A stretch of DNA of 64,000 bases from Aliidiomarina minuta. Lineage in GTDB: Bacteria; Pseudomonadota; Gammaproteobacteria; Enterobacterales; Alteromonadaceae. Where the stretch lies: assembly GCF_003987145.1 (NCBI RefSeq), contig NZ_PIPL01000001.1, positions 558,001 through 622,000 on the forward strand. Direction: 5' to 3'. The translations under genes were made by a program, and so were the position numbers. The notes beneath the pieces were generated by a model. That model was not told the origin of the DNA and searched no databases. It was given only the letters and a program-made list of their open reading frames with translations. Of the stretch, positions 43,317 through 51,813 are shown one piece after another (position 1 is the first letter of the stretch; each line of letters starts with the position of its first letter).

Positions 43317-44207
43317 ATGCGAAAATACGTGCAATTCCCTCTGATTATTATGATGAGCTTTATAATAAGTGCCTGTAGTCAGGGCCGAGAGGAGGGAGCA
43401 TTGAATGCCGATGAGGGCACCTCATTTGTAGAAGCAAAAGAGCAGGGGAAAGCTGAGCTTACCGTACTTTATGTACCAGCTCCTGGTTTTGCCTATCGGG
43501 ATTCTTCTGGAGAATTAACCGGGGTCAGCGTTGACATCATGCATGATTTCATTGGTTGGTTTCAGCAATACCATGGCATACGGGTCAGCCTTAATTTTGT
43601 CCCTGAAGAAGACTGGAGGGTTTTTTACCAGCGCGTAGTAGATGCCGAAGGCGGTGTGTTTGGCCTCGGAAATGTAACTATTACCGAGGAAAGACGTGAG
43701 GAACTGAGTTTTTCTCCGCCTTATCTGGATAACCTGGCGGTGCTTATTAGCCCAGAGCAGGGATCACAACTGGAAAACCTCGATCGATTACCTGACGTCT
43801 TTGCCGACCTGGAGCCTTTAGCTTTCGCCGGGACATTGCACGAAGTCCGTATTCGTCAGCTCAGGGATCAGTATCAGCCGCAACGGGATATCGCCAGAGC
43901 CGAAAGCAATCAGGAAATTATAGACCGCGTGGCGGCCGGTGATCACTACAGTTACATAGATGCTTATAATTACTGGCGGGCAAAGGAAGCGGGTAGTGCG
44001 ATACAACGGCATGAAATCGCCGATGAGGTTGGTGAAACTTTTGGCATTATCATGCCCCACAGCAACGACTGGGAAACCATGTTAACAGCTTTTTTTGCTG
44101 CCGAAGGAGGATATCGTGACACCGACCGTTATCGTGAAGTCCTTGAACAGCACTTAGGTAAAGCATTAACCGACACGCTTGAAAATGCTCGTCAGCGAGC
44201 AAATTGA
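43317..44207 (+). CDS. Orphan substrate-binding lipoprotein, SBP_bac_3 type
   Basis: A 296-residue lipoprotein: lipobox ISAC at about residues 17-20 of the signal MRKYVQFPLIIMM onward. The mature part has the family-3 periplasmic binding pattern, PGFAYRDSSGELTGVSVDIM, the GVFGLGNVTITEERREELSF core, and SNQEIIDRVAAG. No ABC permease or ATPase gene is nearby, so it does not appear to feed a transporter here. It diverges from a chemoreceptor and precedes a heme protein gene by 11 bases. Possible jobs are ligand presentation or a non-transport role (inference). Confidence 0.85.
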   Translation: MRKYVQFPLIIMMSFIISACSQGREEGALNADEGTSFVEAKEQGKAELTVLYVPAPGFAYRDSSGELTGVSVDIMHDFIGWFQQYHGIRVSLNFVPEEDWRVFYQRVVDAEGGVFGLGNVTITEERREELSFSPPYLDNLAVLISPEQGSQLENLDRLPDVFADLEPLAFAGTLHEVRIRQLRDQYQPQRDIARAESNQEIIDRVAAGDHYSYIDAYNYWRAKEAGSAIQRHEIADEVGETFGIIMPHSNDWETMLTAFFAAEGGYRDTDRYREVLEQHLGKALTDTLENARQRAN

Positions 44208-44218
44208 GGAGAATAAGC

Positions 44219-44710
44219 ATGAAACGAGTAGTCTTTTTACTACTGAGCACTTTACTGATCTCAGTCAGCGCCTTAGCGATTCATAAAACAGAGAACCGCA
44301 ACTGGTTAACAGAAGCCAGTGAAGAAGAGCGCTATGAGCGCCTGGAATATTATCTGGGTGGATTTTCCTCGGCGATGCAAGAAACCGGCGAGCGTTATGC
44401 TCATGTTGAGCAGGCTATTATTGATGAGAATTATCAGCTAGCGGCTTATCACTGGCAAAAAATCAAAGATGCTATCGAGCGCGGTACGATGAAGCGCCCG
44501 GATCGCAGGCCTAATGCTGAGCGAATCTTTCTGGGTGATCCCTGGCAGGAGCTACTGGCTGCATTAGAGACGGAAGAACCAGAAGACAACAAAGTGAGAA
44601 ATCGCTTTAAAGTAGCCCGTGAAGCTTGTCTGGCGTGTCATATTGCAGAAGAAGTGCCGTTTATGAATGATCAGCCTTTGTTCACTAAATCGCCAATTAA
44701 GGACTTATAG
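44219..44710 (+). CDS. Periplasmic monoheme cytochrome c'-like protein
   Basis: A 163-residue secreted protein with a signal peptide (about 1-20, LLLSTLLISVSALA) and one heme motif, CLACH, at 137-141, preceded by FKVAREA. The rest is helical, with GERYAHVEQAIIDENYQLA and a lysine/arginine-rich middle. The C-terminal heme position and helical content resemble the c'/c556 class of cytochromes, but this is a fold guess only. ATG at 44219 follows GAGGAGAATAAGC, 11 bases after the SBP stop, so the pair is likely an operon. Electron or NO-binding function is unproven. Confidence 0.75.
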   Translation: MKRVVFLLLSTLLISVSALAIHKTENRNWLTEASEEERYERLEYYLGGFSSAMQETGERYAHVEQAIIDENYQLAAYHWQKIKDAIERGTMKRPDRRPNAERIFLGDPWQELLAALETEEPEDNKVRNRFKVAREACLACHIAEEVPFMNDQPLFTKSPIKDL

Positions 44711-44807
44711 CCTGGAGGTAAATAAAAGGTAAACCAGACTTGAGCAACAATCGCTTTGCTGAATCGTAACGTAATCTTAAATGAATCAACCACACGAGGA
44801 ATACATT

Positions 44808-45329
44808 ATGTTACGTACATTAACTACAACCAGCATCGCGGCACTCGTTGCTTCATCTTTTTTCTTTGTAGCTCAGGCCCATGATCATGAAGATCGTGAT
44901 AAAGATAAAAGTGACTATGATATCGCTAAAATAGCCAAAGAAGATGATCGTTTCTCTACTTTTGCTGAAGCGCTGAAAGCGGCAGACATGGAAGATGCAT
45001 TAGACAGTGACGGTTCTTATACTTTATTTGCACCGACCAATGATGCCTTTGATGCTTTACCAGAAGGGACCCTTGAGTCATTGCTGGAAAGCGACAATCA
45101 GGATCGTCTGCGCGATATCCTGAGTTATCATATTGTCGAAGAAAAGCTCATGAGCGATGATATTAACGGTGATGAAGTACGCAAAGAAACGCTGCAGGGC
45201 AGTGAGGTTCGTATTACTGCCAGCTACGGCAACGTGCAAGTCAATAATGCAACTGTAACTTACCCTGATATTGAAGCCAGTAATGGCGTAATTCATGGTA
45301 TTGATACGGTCATAATGCCTACTGAATAA
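44808..45329 (+). CDS. Secreted fasciclin (FAS1) domain protein
   Basis: A 173-residue secreted protein with a signal peptide (about 1-24) ending before HDHEDRDKDKSD. The single FAS1 domain has the H1 motif YTLFAPTNDAFDALP and the H2 motif ASNGVIHGIDTVIMP. Such domains usually mediate adhesion or surface interactions. The frame is open to 44781, but the ATG at 44808 has CGAGGA in front and yields the signal. It is in the same direction as the cytochrome-like gene, 97 bases downstream, and ends at a strong terminator. Confidence 0.9.
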   Translation: MLRTLTTTSIAALVASSFFFVAQAHDHEDRDKDKSDYDIAKIAKEDDRFSTFAEALKAADMEDALDSDGSYTLFAPTNDAFDALPEGTLESLLESDNQDRLRDILSYHIVEEKLMSDDINGDEVRKETLQGSEVRITASYGNVQVNNATVTYPDIEASNGVIHGIDTVIMPTE

Positions 45330-45341
45330 GTTAGCCTAGTC

Positions 45342-45373
45342 AAAAAGAGCCAGCTTTCTGCTGGCTCTTTTTT
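45342..45373. terminator. Intrinsic terminator after the fasciclin gene
   Basis: AAAAAGAGCCAGC (45342-45354), 5-base loop, GCTGGCTCTTTTT (45360-45372). It has T runs in both directions, so it serves also the convergent gene ending at 45383. Confidence 0.92.
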
Positions 45374-45382
45374 CACCTGTTT

Positions 45383-45973
45383 TTAATCTTCATATCCCCA
45401 TGGAACCGGAGGCAAATCAACCGGGTTCGTTAAATCAAAGTCGACACGCATTTCACGGCCGGGACGAGTTAGTCTATAAGCAAAAAACTGTTCTGGATAA
45501 ATGTACATATGCCAGGTATTACCGACAGACTGTGGAGTCTGACGGCGAATAAAATCTTCCTTAGAAAACTGATCAGCCGGGAAAGACTGTGCGTTCGCCC
45601 AGCCAGCGTCCTGAGTGTGTCCACCATACATAGTGGCATCGTCATGACTACCATCAGGCATACGATGATCATGTTTAAGAGAAATACCCGCACCGGTTTT
45701 TTTCAGTATCCAGGTACGCGAATGGTTATCGCCAACATGAAAAGGGATTTCCAGCCGATCCTCAGTACAATTACGCACATGCATGACAAGGCGGTTCTGC
45801 GAAAATGTTTCAATGCCGGTAAAATTATCCTCAACTACTTTCCCCTCAAATGCCTGTCCACAATACTGGGCTATTTTGTCGAAGAATTGATCTTGTGGCG
45901 GAACAGAAGTTGGTGAAGCGCTGACGGATGATGCAACACATAAAGCAGCCAGTGAGAAAAAAAGTTTACGCAT
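45383..45973 (-). CDS. Secreted protein, unrecognised
   Basis: A 196-residue exported protein: signal peptide MRKLFFSLAALCVASSVSAS, then a compact domain with two cysteines in the first half (IAQYCGQAF and VRNCTED). A His/Asp-rich stretch follows, with HDHRMPDGSHDDATMYGGH, and the end is NPVDLPPVPWGYED. The many His and Asp residues between about 90 and 120 could bind metal, but that is a guess. I do not recognise a family. The ATG at 45973 follows AAAGGAC, while the open frame continues upstream. It converges on the fasciclin gene and diverges from the MaoC-like gene. Confidence 0.7.
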   Translation of the reverse strand: MRKLFFSLAALCVASSVSASPTSVPPQDQFFDKIAQYCGQAFEGKVVEDNFTGIETFSQNRLVMHVRNCTEDRLEIPFHVGDNHSRTWILKKTGAGISLKHDHRMPDGSHDDATMYGGHTQDAGWANAQSFPADQFSKEDFIRRQTPQSVGNTWHMYIYPEQFFAYRLTRPGREMRVDFDLTNPVDLPPVPWGYED

Positions 45974-46144
45974 GTTTAAATTGTCCTTTATGGGTTTACA
46001 ATTAGATAAACAGCTTATCCGCCGGCATGCAAGATAGCAAACCAAGTCAAGGCAACGTAAAACTCATATCCTTAAAGCCATTAATTTTGCTATTCTATAG
46101 GGGTCTGGCAGCAATTACTGCTCATACTGAACGGAGTCAGCAAG

Positions 46145-47035
46145 ATGCAACAACCCGAGGATTCTATGTCCAACAATCCAGCCCTTCTTCCTCAACTTCC
46201 TGGCATGTTGGTGCGCGCCATACCTACCGTAGTGCGCAGTGGTAAAGCTGGGGGTGATTTAAGCGAAATTAGAGCGTTGTACTACATTCCTGCGTTATCC
46301 AAAACCGAATTGAAAGCCTATCATACTCAGTTCCCGGGGCTGGTTAGTGAACTTCCTCTGACCTATTTCTACCTTATCGCTCAACGGGCACATTTAGCGG
46401 TTATGTTAAGCAAAGAATTTCCTTGGCCAATTTTAGGTATGGTGCATGTTGCCAATAAAATGGAGCAGCTTGCACCAATAAGTATCTCATCGCCTTTTAC
46501 CCTGGAAGTCCGTATAGAATTTCCGCCTCGTGCTGCGACCCGCAAACGGGTTCGTCCTGTCTATACTGTTGATTTTGTACAGGATAATATTTGCGTTGTA
46601 CGCTGCGAGAGTACCTACCAGGCAGGCACTTCAGGTAAAGTTAAGGAAACCCGCAAACGCAGCAACGAGGGACTCGATCTGAAGAACTGGCAGCAACTCA
46701 ATATATGGGATTTAGATAGTGGGTTAGGGCGCAGTTATGCCCGTTTATCTGGTGATTATAATCCGATTCATTTGCATCCATGGCTTTCTCGCTGGTTTGG
46801 CTTTAATCAGCCAATTATTCATGGCATGTATTCAGTGGCTCAGGCACAGGCAGATTTGGAAAAATATCATGTTAAACCCGTGCGTATGATGAATATAGCT
46901 TTTAAAAGGCCGCTTTCACTACCTAATCAGGTGGTTTCACATATAGACGTGGAACAAAGTAAGCTTATGGTCACTAATGCTGATGGCAGCAAAGCCTTTC
47001 TAGATGGCAGCTACCGCATCCAGCACATAGTCTGA
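46145..47035 (+). CDS. MaoC-type (R)-specific enoyl hydratase-like protein
   Basis: A 296-residue hot-dog-fold protein. The C-terminal half carries the hydratase-2 motif, SGDYNPIHLHPWLSRWFGF (about 202-220), with the Asp-His pair of the MaoC/PhaJ active site. The N-terminal half is a second, less conserved hot dog. The likely substrate is an enoyl-CoA or acyl-ACP, but no fatty acid genes adjoin it. Two starts are possible (46145 with CGGAG, 46166 with GAGG); the first was kept. The 3' end overlaps the convergent serine hydrolase by 36 bases. Confidence 0.86.
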   Translation: MQQPEDSMSNNPALLPQLPGMLVRAIPTVVRSGKAGGDLSEIRALYYIPALSKTELKAYHTQFPGLVSELPLTYFYLIAQRAHLAVMLSKEFPWPILGMVHVANKMEQLAPISISSPFTLEVRIEFPPRAATRKRVRPVYTVDFVQDNICVVRCESTYQAGTSGKVKETRKRSNEGLDLKNWQQLNIWDLDSGLGRSYARLSGDYNPIHLHPWLSRWFGFNQPIIHGMYSVAQAQADLEKYHVKPVRMMNIAFKRPLSLPNQVVSHIDVEQSKLMVTNADGSKAFLDGSYRIQHIV

Positions 47036-47974
47036 AACAAACTTATGCAGCTGTTGTAAGTAAATTCCCCGGGATGGTGGCGTAGGATCGGACGTAATTG
47101 CAATACTCAATTCCAGCTCGGGAATAACATAAAGAACCTGGCCGCCATAACCTCGTCCGTAATATGCCTGAACACCATCAAAGCTATATAAAAACCAGCC
47201 ATAACCATAGGGGTCATCGGTATACACCGAGCGGGTACGGGGGGTAAAGGACTGCTCGACCCAGGATGAGCTGACGAGACGCTGATCATTTACCACGCCC
47301 TGATTACGATAGACTTCACCTATATAAACCAGGGCTCTTGTCGACAGATACATTTCGTTACCGCCAAAATATACGCCTTCTGGCGAACGTAGCCAGGGAT
47401 GAATACGAATATTCAGCGGCTGACCTACCCATTCACGAGTAATCTGCAACAGGGACTTGCCAGTTTGCTCGGTCAAAATTGCGGCTAGAATATGACTGTT
47501 GCCAGTGGAGTAGAGCATGCGAGTACCTGGTTCTGCAATCATTGGACGAGTCAACGCGTACTGAGTCCAGTTCGCACTGTTTACCCAGATTCCATAATTA
47601 GCTCCGGATGTGCGTTCCAGTCCGGATTGCATAGAAAGCAAATTCCCAATGCTGACTTCAGCAAAGGCGGGGTCGTAGTCGTCAGGAAGATAAGAACCTA
47701 ATAGTTCTACCGCTTTTTGATCAACGCTCTCGATATAACCTTTATCTATCGCGATACCCACCAGTAGCGCCTGCACTGATTTTGATAACGACTTAATATT
47801 TGAAGCTTCATAAACGTTGGGGCCCCGTACCGATTCCTCAATAATAATGTCACCAGACTTCATGACGACCAGGTTATGCAGACGGTCCAGATTTTCGGCA
47901 GCGGCTCTTAGCTCACTATTAGCAAAGGCTGAAGTGGATATGAGGAGAAAAAAAACTGTAGTCAAAGACTTCAT
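47000..47974 (-). CDS. Serine hydrolase, class C beta-lactamase-like
   Basis: A 324-residue exported serine hydrolase. The signal peptide (MKSLTTVFFLLISTSAFAN) is followed by the SxxK motif S62-L-S-K65 in IKSLSKSVQALL. A tyrosine-containing YSTGNSHIL stands for the YxN motif, and GRGYGGQVLY replaces the KTG triad. Such proteins are often esterases or D,D-peptidases rather than true beta-lactamases, and resistance is not implied. The frame is open to 48016; the ATG at 47974 gives the signal peptide, but no strong Shine-Dalgarno sequence is seen, so the start is uncertain. Confidence 0.84.
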   Translation of the reverse strand: MKSLTTVFFLLISTSAFANSELRAAAENLDRLHNLVVMKSGDIIIEESVRGPNVYEASNIKSLSKSVQALLVGIAIDKGYIESVDQKAVELLGSYLPDDYDPAFAEVSIGNLLSMQSGLERTSGANYGIWVNSANWTQYALTRPMIAEPGTRMLYSTGNSHILAAILTEQTGKSLLQITREWVGQPLNIRIHPWLRSPEGVYFGGNEMYLSTRALVYIGEVYRNQGVVNDQRLVSSSWVEQSFTPRTRSVYTDDPYGYGWFLYSFDGVQAYYGRGYGGQVLYVIPELELSIAITSDPTPPSRGIYLQQLHKFVSDYVLDAVAAI

Positions 47975-48048
47975 GACGTATACCATTACCAATATGCAAT
48001 TTAACATAATATACATTATGCGAAGTTATGTTATTACCGATACAGCTT

Positions 48049-48795
48049 CTAAAAGCTGTATGATAAGGCTACAAACAAAGTCGTCGTACGGCTACCTTCT
48101 GCCATTGGGCTGTTCGAAATTTTGCTGGAAATTTTCGTTATACGGTAATTTCCAAGTACTGATAACCGATCACCGAATCTGTAATATCCCCCCAGACCAT
48201 AAAATGGGTTCACCGCATCCTGACTCGAGTATTCGTTTAATCCGGTTCGCTCCGCTTCAGCAGCGCTGACTCCATAATAATAATCTGTGTACTCAGAGCT
48301 TATATAAGTGGCGCCAACACGAGGTCCAAATTGCCATTTGCGTGGATCCCGGCTCAGTGGAAAGCTATAACTTGCAGAAAACCGGTGTCCATTGCCCCGC
48401 ATGTCCAGTCCTCCGCGTAACTCAACTTCACCGTAACGAGTGAGCATTTGGTAACTCATACCCGCCTCTGCGCTAAAGTTTCTGCTGTCTAGCTGAGATA
48501 ACTGAGGATCCTTATTTTCGCGTGGCCGAAAACGGAATGGCGATGCTGTAACATGGGCACTCAATCGATTGCGCCGTGAATCGTTCAGGCGGTAACCGGC
48601 TTCAATGCCACGGAAATAGAAACGTTCACCTTCGTAACCAACCAGGGGGACCACTAAAGTATCTGAGTCTAATCCCTTATAGCTGGCATCAGTGCTGATT
48701 ACAGCGCCCCCCAGGCTCCATTGGGCCTGAGCACTACTGCCCACCATCAAGGCCGTTGCCACAAAACTGGCCGAAATAATCTTTCCTGTTCTCAA
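48049..48795 (-). CDS. MipA/OmpV family outer membrane protein
   Basis: A 248-residue outer membrane beta-barrel of the MipA/OmpV type. It has a signal peptide (SFVATALMVGSSAQAQ) and alternating strands such as WSLGGAVISTDASYKG and YFRGIEAGYRL, with a final TTTLFVALSYSF ending in phenylalanine. The start is a TTG at 48795, set by AAGGAG six bases upstream and giving a correct signal peptide; the longer ATG frame upstream adds 19 residues that do not look like a signal. MipA relatives link murein enzymes or act as porins; the role here is not known. Confidence 0.82.
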   Translation of the reverse strand: MRTGKIISASFVATALMVGSSAQAQWSLGGAVISTDASYKGLDSDTLVVPLVGYEGERFYFRGIEAGYRLNDSRRNRLSAHVTASPFRFRPRENKDPQLSQLDSRNFSAEAGMSYQMLTRYGEVELRGGLDMRGNGHRFSASYSFPLSRDPRKWQFGPRVGATYISSEYTDYYYGVSAAEAERTGLNEYSSQDAVNPFYGLGGYYRFGDRLSVLGNYRITKISSKISNSPMAEGSRTTTLFVALSYSF

Positions 48796-48955
48796 ACTGT
48801 GCTCCTTAATCCTATAATAATTACAGCTGACTATACGTAGATGGCCTAGCATAGGTTCATATGGTCAGAGTATGTAAGGCAATAAACTATGCAGTTATGC
48901 TAGCTTCCCGTATCATAGCAGCATCATACTAATCTCAGGTTTTATTAATTTAAGC

Positions 48956-50917
48956 ATGGAAAATTCAGGCCAGCCATTACAGCTTCAGGTAGCTCAACTA
49001 CGCGCCCCTAGTCAGCAATGGGTTACGCAGGCTCCATCAGTTACAACCCCGGATCCTTTAATCGGCCAGCAACGTGCTCTGGCAGCTATTAAGCGTGCTC
49101 AAAGCATTGTCGGCAACTACTCGCATGTCTACGCAATCATGCCAGACGGCCTGGAGCCACAGCTTATATTTGAGCAAGTAGCCAGTAGTCAGAATTGGCC
49201 ATTGCACGATTTACATGACTGGGTGTATTTGGTAAATCCTGAGGACTCGACTAAGCCCCTCTGCTTACATCTTCCCACGGGCACCGCCAAAGCCGCCATT
49301 GAGCGAATCTGGGCATTACTGGATACAGAGCTGGTTGAGCGGGAAGATATTTTACTTAGCATCCGAAAGCAGTTTAACTGGCCTCCTCTGAATCGTTACC
49401 TGCAGCAAATTAAAGACAAAACCTTTGAAGATCTTCCTGGTAACGAACTGGCCACCATTATTATCAGCCAGGACCGGACGAAAGCCTGGCATTATTGTGC
49501 CCGGGCCAGTGAAACTGAGCTATTTGGCCAAATACGGTTACAAACTATTGCGGGTACTGTCAGCAGCGAATTGCACCTGATCCAGTCTGGCGCCCTGCTT
49601 AAGGCTAATGGCGGTACTCTGGTTATTGATGCAGAGCATTTGTTACGCGAAACCGCACTCTGGCATCGACTAAAACATATTTTAAAAAGCGGTGAATTTA
49701 GCTGGAATCAGCCGGGTAACGAACAAACCGCCGTTTTTTACGAACCTCAACCGGTACCGGTAAAATTAAAAGTTATTCTTGCAGGAAGTCGTGGTTTACT
49801 TAGCCAGTTACGCGAACTGGACGCTGATTTTGCTAACCTTTTTCCGTATTTAGCTGACTTTACCGACCACTACCCGTGCCAACAGCAAAGTGTGGCACCC
49901 TACTTTAATTACCTGACCTACCTGCAACAAAGAACCCAACACCGACCACTCTCTCAGGACGGTTATCAGGAATTGTTAACCGTCGCTTCAAGCTTTACTG
50001 AACACCAGCAAGAACTTAGCCTGGACAGCCTGCGTTTAATTCAATTGCTGGAGGAAGCTGATGCCATCGCCCATGACGATAAAAGCAGCGAATTAAAAGC
50101 TATACATATAGATAGCGCTATCAAAGCACTTGATGAACGCGAACTTTATCTCGCTGAGCTCAGCCAGCAAAGCATTCTCGAACATCAGGTTAAAATTGAC
50201 ACCGAAGGTGAACTCATCGGGCAAATAAATGGCCTCACTGTGGTCACTATGGGCGGCAGCGAATTTGGCGAGCCCTCACGTATTACTGCCACTGTGCATT
50301 ACGGCGACGGTGACATTATCGATATCGAACGCAAGTCCGAGTTAAGCGGTAATATTCACACCAAAGGCGTTATGATTCTGATGGCCTACCTGGCCAATTT
50401 ATTTGCCGGGCGCGAACCTATGCCCCTGTCAGCTACTTTAGTCTTTGAACAGTCTTACCATGAAGTCGACGGTGACAGCGCCTCGCTGGCTGAACTCTGC
50501 TGCCTGGTTTCAGCTTTAAGCAACACTCCCATTCAACAAAGCATTGCGATTACCGGTGCCATAGACCAATTTGGTAACGTACAGGCCATTGGTGGCATTA
50601 ATGAAAAGATTGAAGGTTTCTTTAAGCTATGTAAACAAAGAGGCTTAAACGGCGAGCACGGCGTTATTGTTCCCCAGGCCAACCTGATGAACCTTCACCT
50701 CAGTAAAGACGTGTGCAACGCTGTTGAGTCCGGCTTATTCAGCGTGGTAGCGGTCAATCATGTCAGCCAGGCTTTTGAGTTATTAATGCGGACTCCATGT
50801 GGGAAGGTCAGCGATCATGACCCGGATACCCTGTTTGGCCGCATCTACAAACGTATACGTGCAGCTCATCAACAGGAAGAACCCAGTCGCTGGTGGCGGA
50901 AATTATGGGTAAAATAA
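48956..50917 (+). CDS. ycbZ: Lon protease homologue YcbZ (LonH)
   Basis: A 653-residue protein with a Lon-type protease domain at the C-terminus. The serine-lysine dyad is S508 in DGDSASLAE and K551 in GGINEKIEGF, 43 residues apart as in Lon. The N-terminal two-thirds has the AAA-like architecture, but I see no Walker A (GKS/T) near its start (IMPDGLEPQL), so ATP use is doubtful. This matches E. coli YcbZ, which also sits next to fabA. It is read in the same direction as fabA with 70 bases between them. Confidence 0.92.
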   Translation: MENSGQPLQLQVAQLRAPSQQWVTQAPSVTTPDPLIGQQRALAAIKRAQSIVGNYSHVYAIMPDGLEPQLIFEQVASSQNWPLHDLHDWVYLVNPEDSTKPLCLHLPTGTAKAAIERIWALLDTELVEREDILLSIRKQFNWPPLNRYLQQIKDKTFEDLPGNELATIIISQDRTKAWHYCARASETELFGQIRLQTIAGTVSSELHLIQSGALLKANGGTLVIDAEHLLRETALWHRLKHILKSGEFSWNQPGNEQTAVFYEPQPVPVKLKVILAGSRGLLSQLRELDADFANLFPYLADFTDHYPCQQQSVAPYFNYLTYLQQRTQHRPLSQDGYQELLTVASSFTEHQQELSLDSLRLIQLLEEADAIAHDDKSSELKAIHIDSAIKALDERELYLAELSQQSILEHQVKIDTEGELIGQINGLTVVTMGGSEFGEPSRITATVHYGDGDIIDIERKSELSGNIHTKGVMILMAYLANLFAGREPMPLSATLVFEQSYHEVDGDSASLAELCCLVSALSNTPIQQSIAITGAIDQFGNVQAIGGINEKIEGFFKLCKQRGLNGEHGVIVPQANLMNLHLSKDVCNAVESGLFSVVAVNHVSQAFELLMRTPCGKVSDHDPDTLFGRIYKRIRAAHQQEEPSRWWRKLWVK

Positions 50918-50927
50918 CTGTTCAGAG

Positions 50928-50956
50928 TTGTTTAGCGTACAAGTGTTCGCTAAGCT
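50928..50956 (+). promoter_or_regulatory. fabA promoter with FabR-like operator
   Basis: TTGTTT (50928-50933), a 17-base spacer and TAAGCT (50951-50956). The spacer is filled by the imperfect palindrome AGCGTACAAGTGTTCGCT (50934-50951), which closely resembles the FabR operator of E. coli fabA. The ATG of fabA is 31 bases further on. Confidence 0.75.
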
Positions 50957-50987
50957 AGCCCCCGAATTAATTAACTACTGGTGTTGA

Positions 50988-51500
50988 ATGAAGCAATCTA
51001 GTTATACAAAAGAAGAGTTGTTAGCCTGCAGCCGTGGCGAAATGTTTGGTCCAGGTAATAGCCAATTACCGGCTCCAAATATGCTGATGATGGATCGCGT
51101 CACTGAAATGAATGAAGACGGCGGTGATTACGGTAAAGGTTACGTAGAAGCTGAGCTGGATATCTCTCCGGATCTCTGGTTCTTTGACTGTCACTTTCCC
51201 GGCGACCCTGTTATGCCTGGATGTCTCGGGCTGGACGCCATGTGGCAACTGCTAGGCTTTTTTCTGGCTTGCTCTGGCGGACCGGGTCGAGGACGTGCTT
51301 TAGGCGTAGGCGAAGTGAAATTCTCTGGTCAGATATTGCCAACGGCGAAAAAGGTTTCATACCATATTCATATGAAACGCGTCATCAAACGTTCTTTGTA
51401 CATGGGCATTGGTGACGGTGAAGTTCGGGTCGATGGCCGTACTATCTATACCGCGAAAAACTTACGTGTCGGACTATTCACCGACACGTCAACGTTTTAA
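50988..51500 (+). CDS. fabA: 3-hydroxydecanoyl-ACP dehydratase/isomerase FabA
   Basis: Makes and isomerises the C10 enoyl-ACP, the branch to unsaturated fatty acids. The 170-residue single hot-dog protein has the catalytic histidine in CHFPGDPVMPGCLGLD (H69) and the aspartate in GLDAMWQLLG (D83). The length is usual. It is monocistronic, ending at a strong terminator, and lies between ycbZ and rmf as in E. coli. Control by FabR is suggested by the operator in its promoter. Confidence 0.97.
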   Translation: MKQSSYTKEELLACSRGEMFGPGNSQLPAPNMLMMDRVTEMNEDGGDYGKGYVEAELDISPDLWFFDCHFPGDPVMPGCLGLDAMWQLLGFFLACSGGPGRGRALGVGEVKFSGQILPTAKKVSYHIHMKRVIKRSLYMGIGDGEVRVDGRTIYTAKNLRVGLFTDTSTF

Positions 51501-51520
51501 CAGGGTTGAATTTTCAGCAT

Positions 51521-51546
51521 AAAAAAGCCCCTTTCGGGGCTTTTTT
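51521..51546. terminator. Terminator between fabA and rmf
   Basis: AAAAAAGCCCC (51521-51531), TTTC loop, GGGGCTTTTTT (51536-51546). It is nearly symmetrical, so it may end both the fabA and the convergent rmf transcript. Confidence 0.92.
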
Positions 51547-51564
51547 GTTTTCTATTTTTGCCTT

Positions 51565-51741
51565 TTAACGTTGGAAAAGACCGTCGTTGCGTGCTTCCAT
51601 GGCGTCACGCCAACCACCTAGCCACTCGGACTTAATATCATTGTTCTGATAAGGGCAGAACTCTTTAGAGCGCCCTCCTATTCCTGCTTTAAAGCCTTGT
51701 GAATGAGCTCTTTCCAGGCGGTCACGTTTTTGTCTTTTCAT
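51565..51741 (-). CDS. rmf: Ribosome modulation factor RMF
   Basis: A 58-residue basic protein found by reading the minus strand directly. It starts MKRQKRDRLERAHSQGFKAG, then IGGRSKEFCPYQ and WLGGWRDAMEARND, nearly identical in pattern to E. coli RMF, which pairs ribosomes into 100S dimers in stationary phase. An in-frame ATG lies directly before (51744); GAGGA spaced 7 bases away favours the second. It is next to fabA as in E. coli, convergent with it, and probably has its own promoter with a 65-base leader. Confidence 0.95.
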   Translation of the reverse strand: MKRQKRDRLERAHSQGFKAGIGGRSKEFCPYQNNDIKSEWLGGWRDAMEARNDGLFQR

Positions 51742-51813
51742 CATAACTTCCTCATTTCTAGCAATTGCTTAAATTTAAAGAAGGATGAGCGCTTCGCAGC
51801 AGGTCATAGTTAA

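Noticed and set aside
47000..47974. Resistance-type AmpC beta-lactamase
   Set aside because: SxxK is present but the YxN and KTG motifs are altered, so a general serine hydrolase is the safe call.
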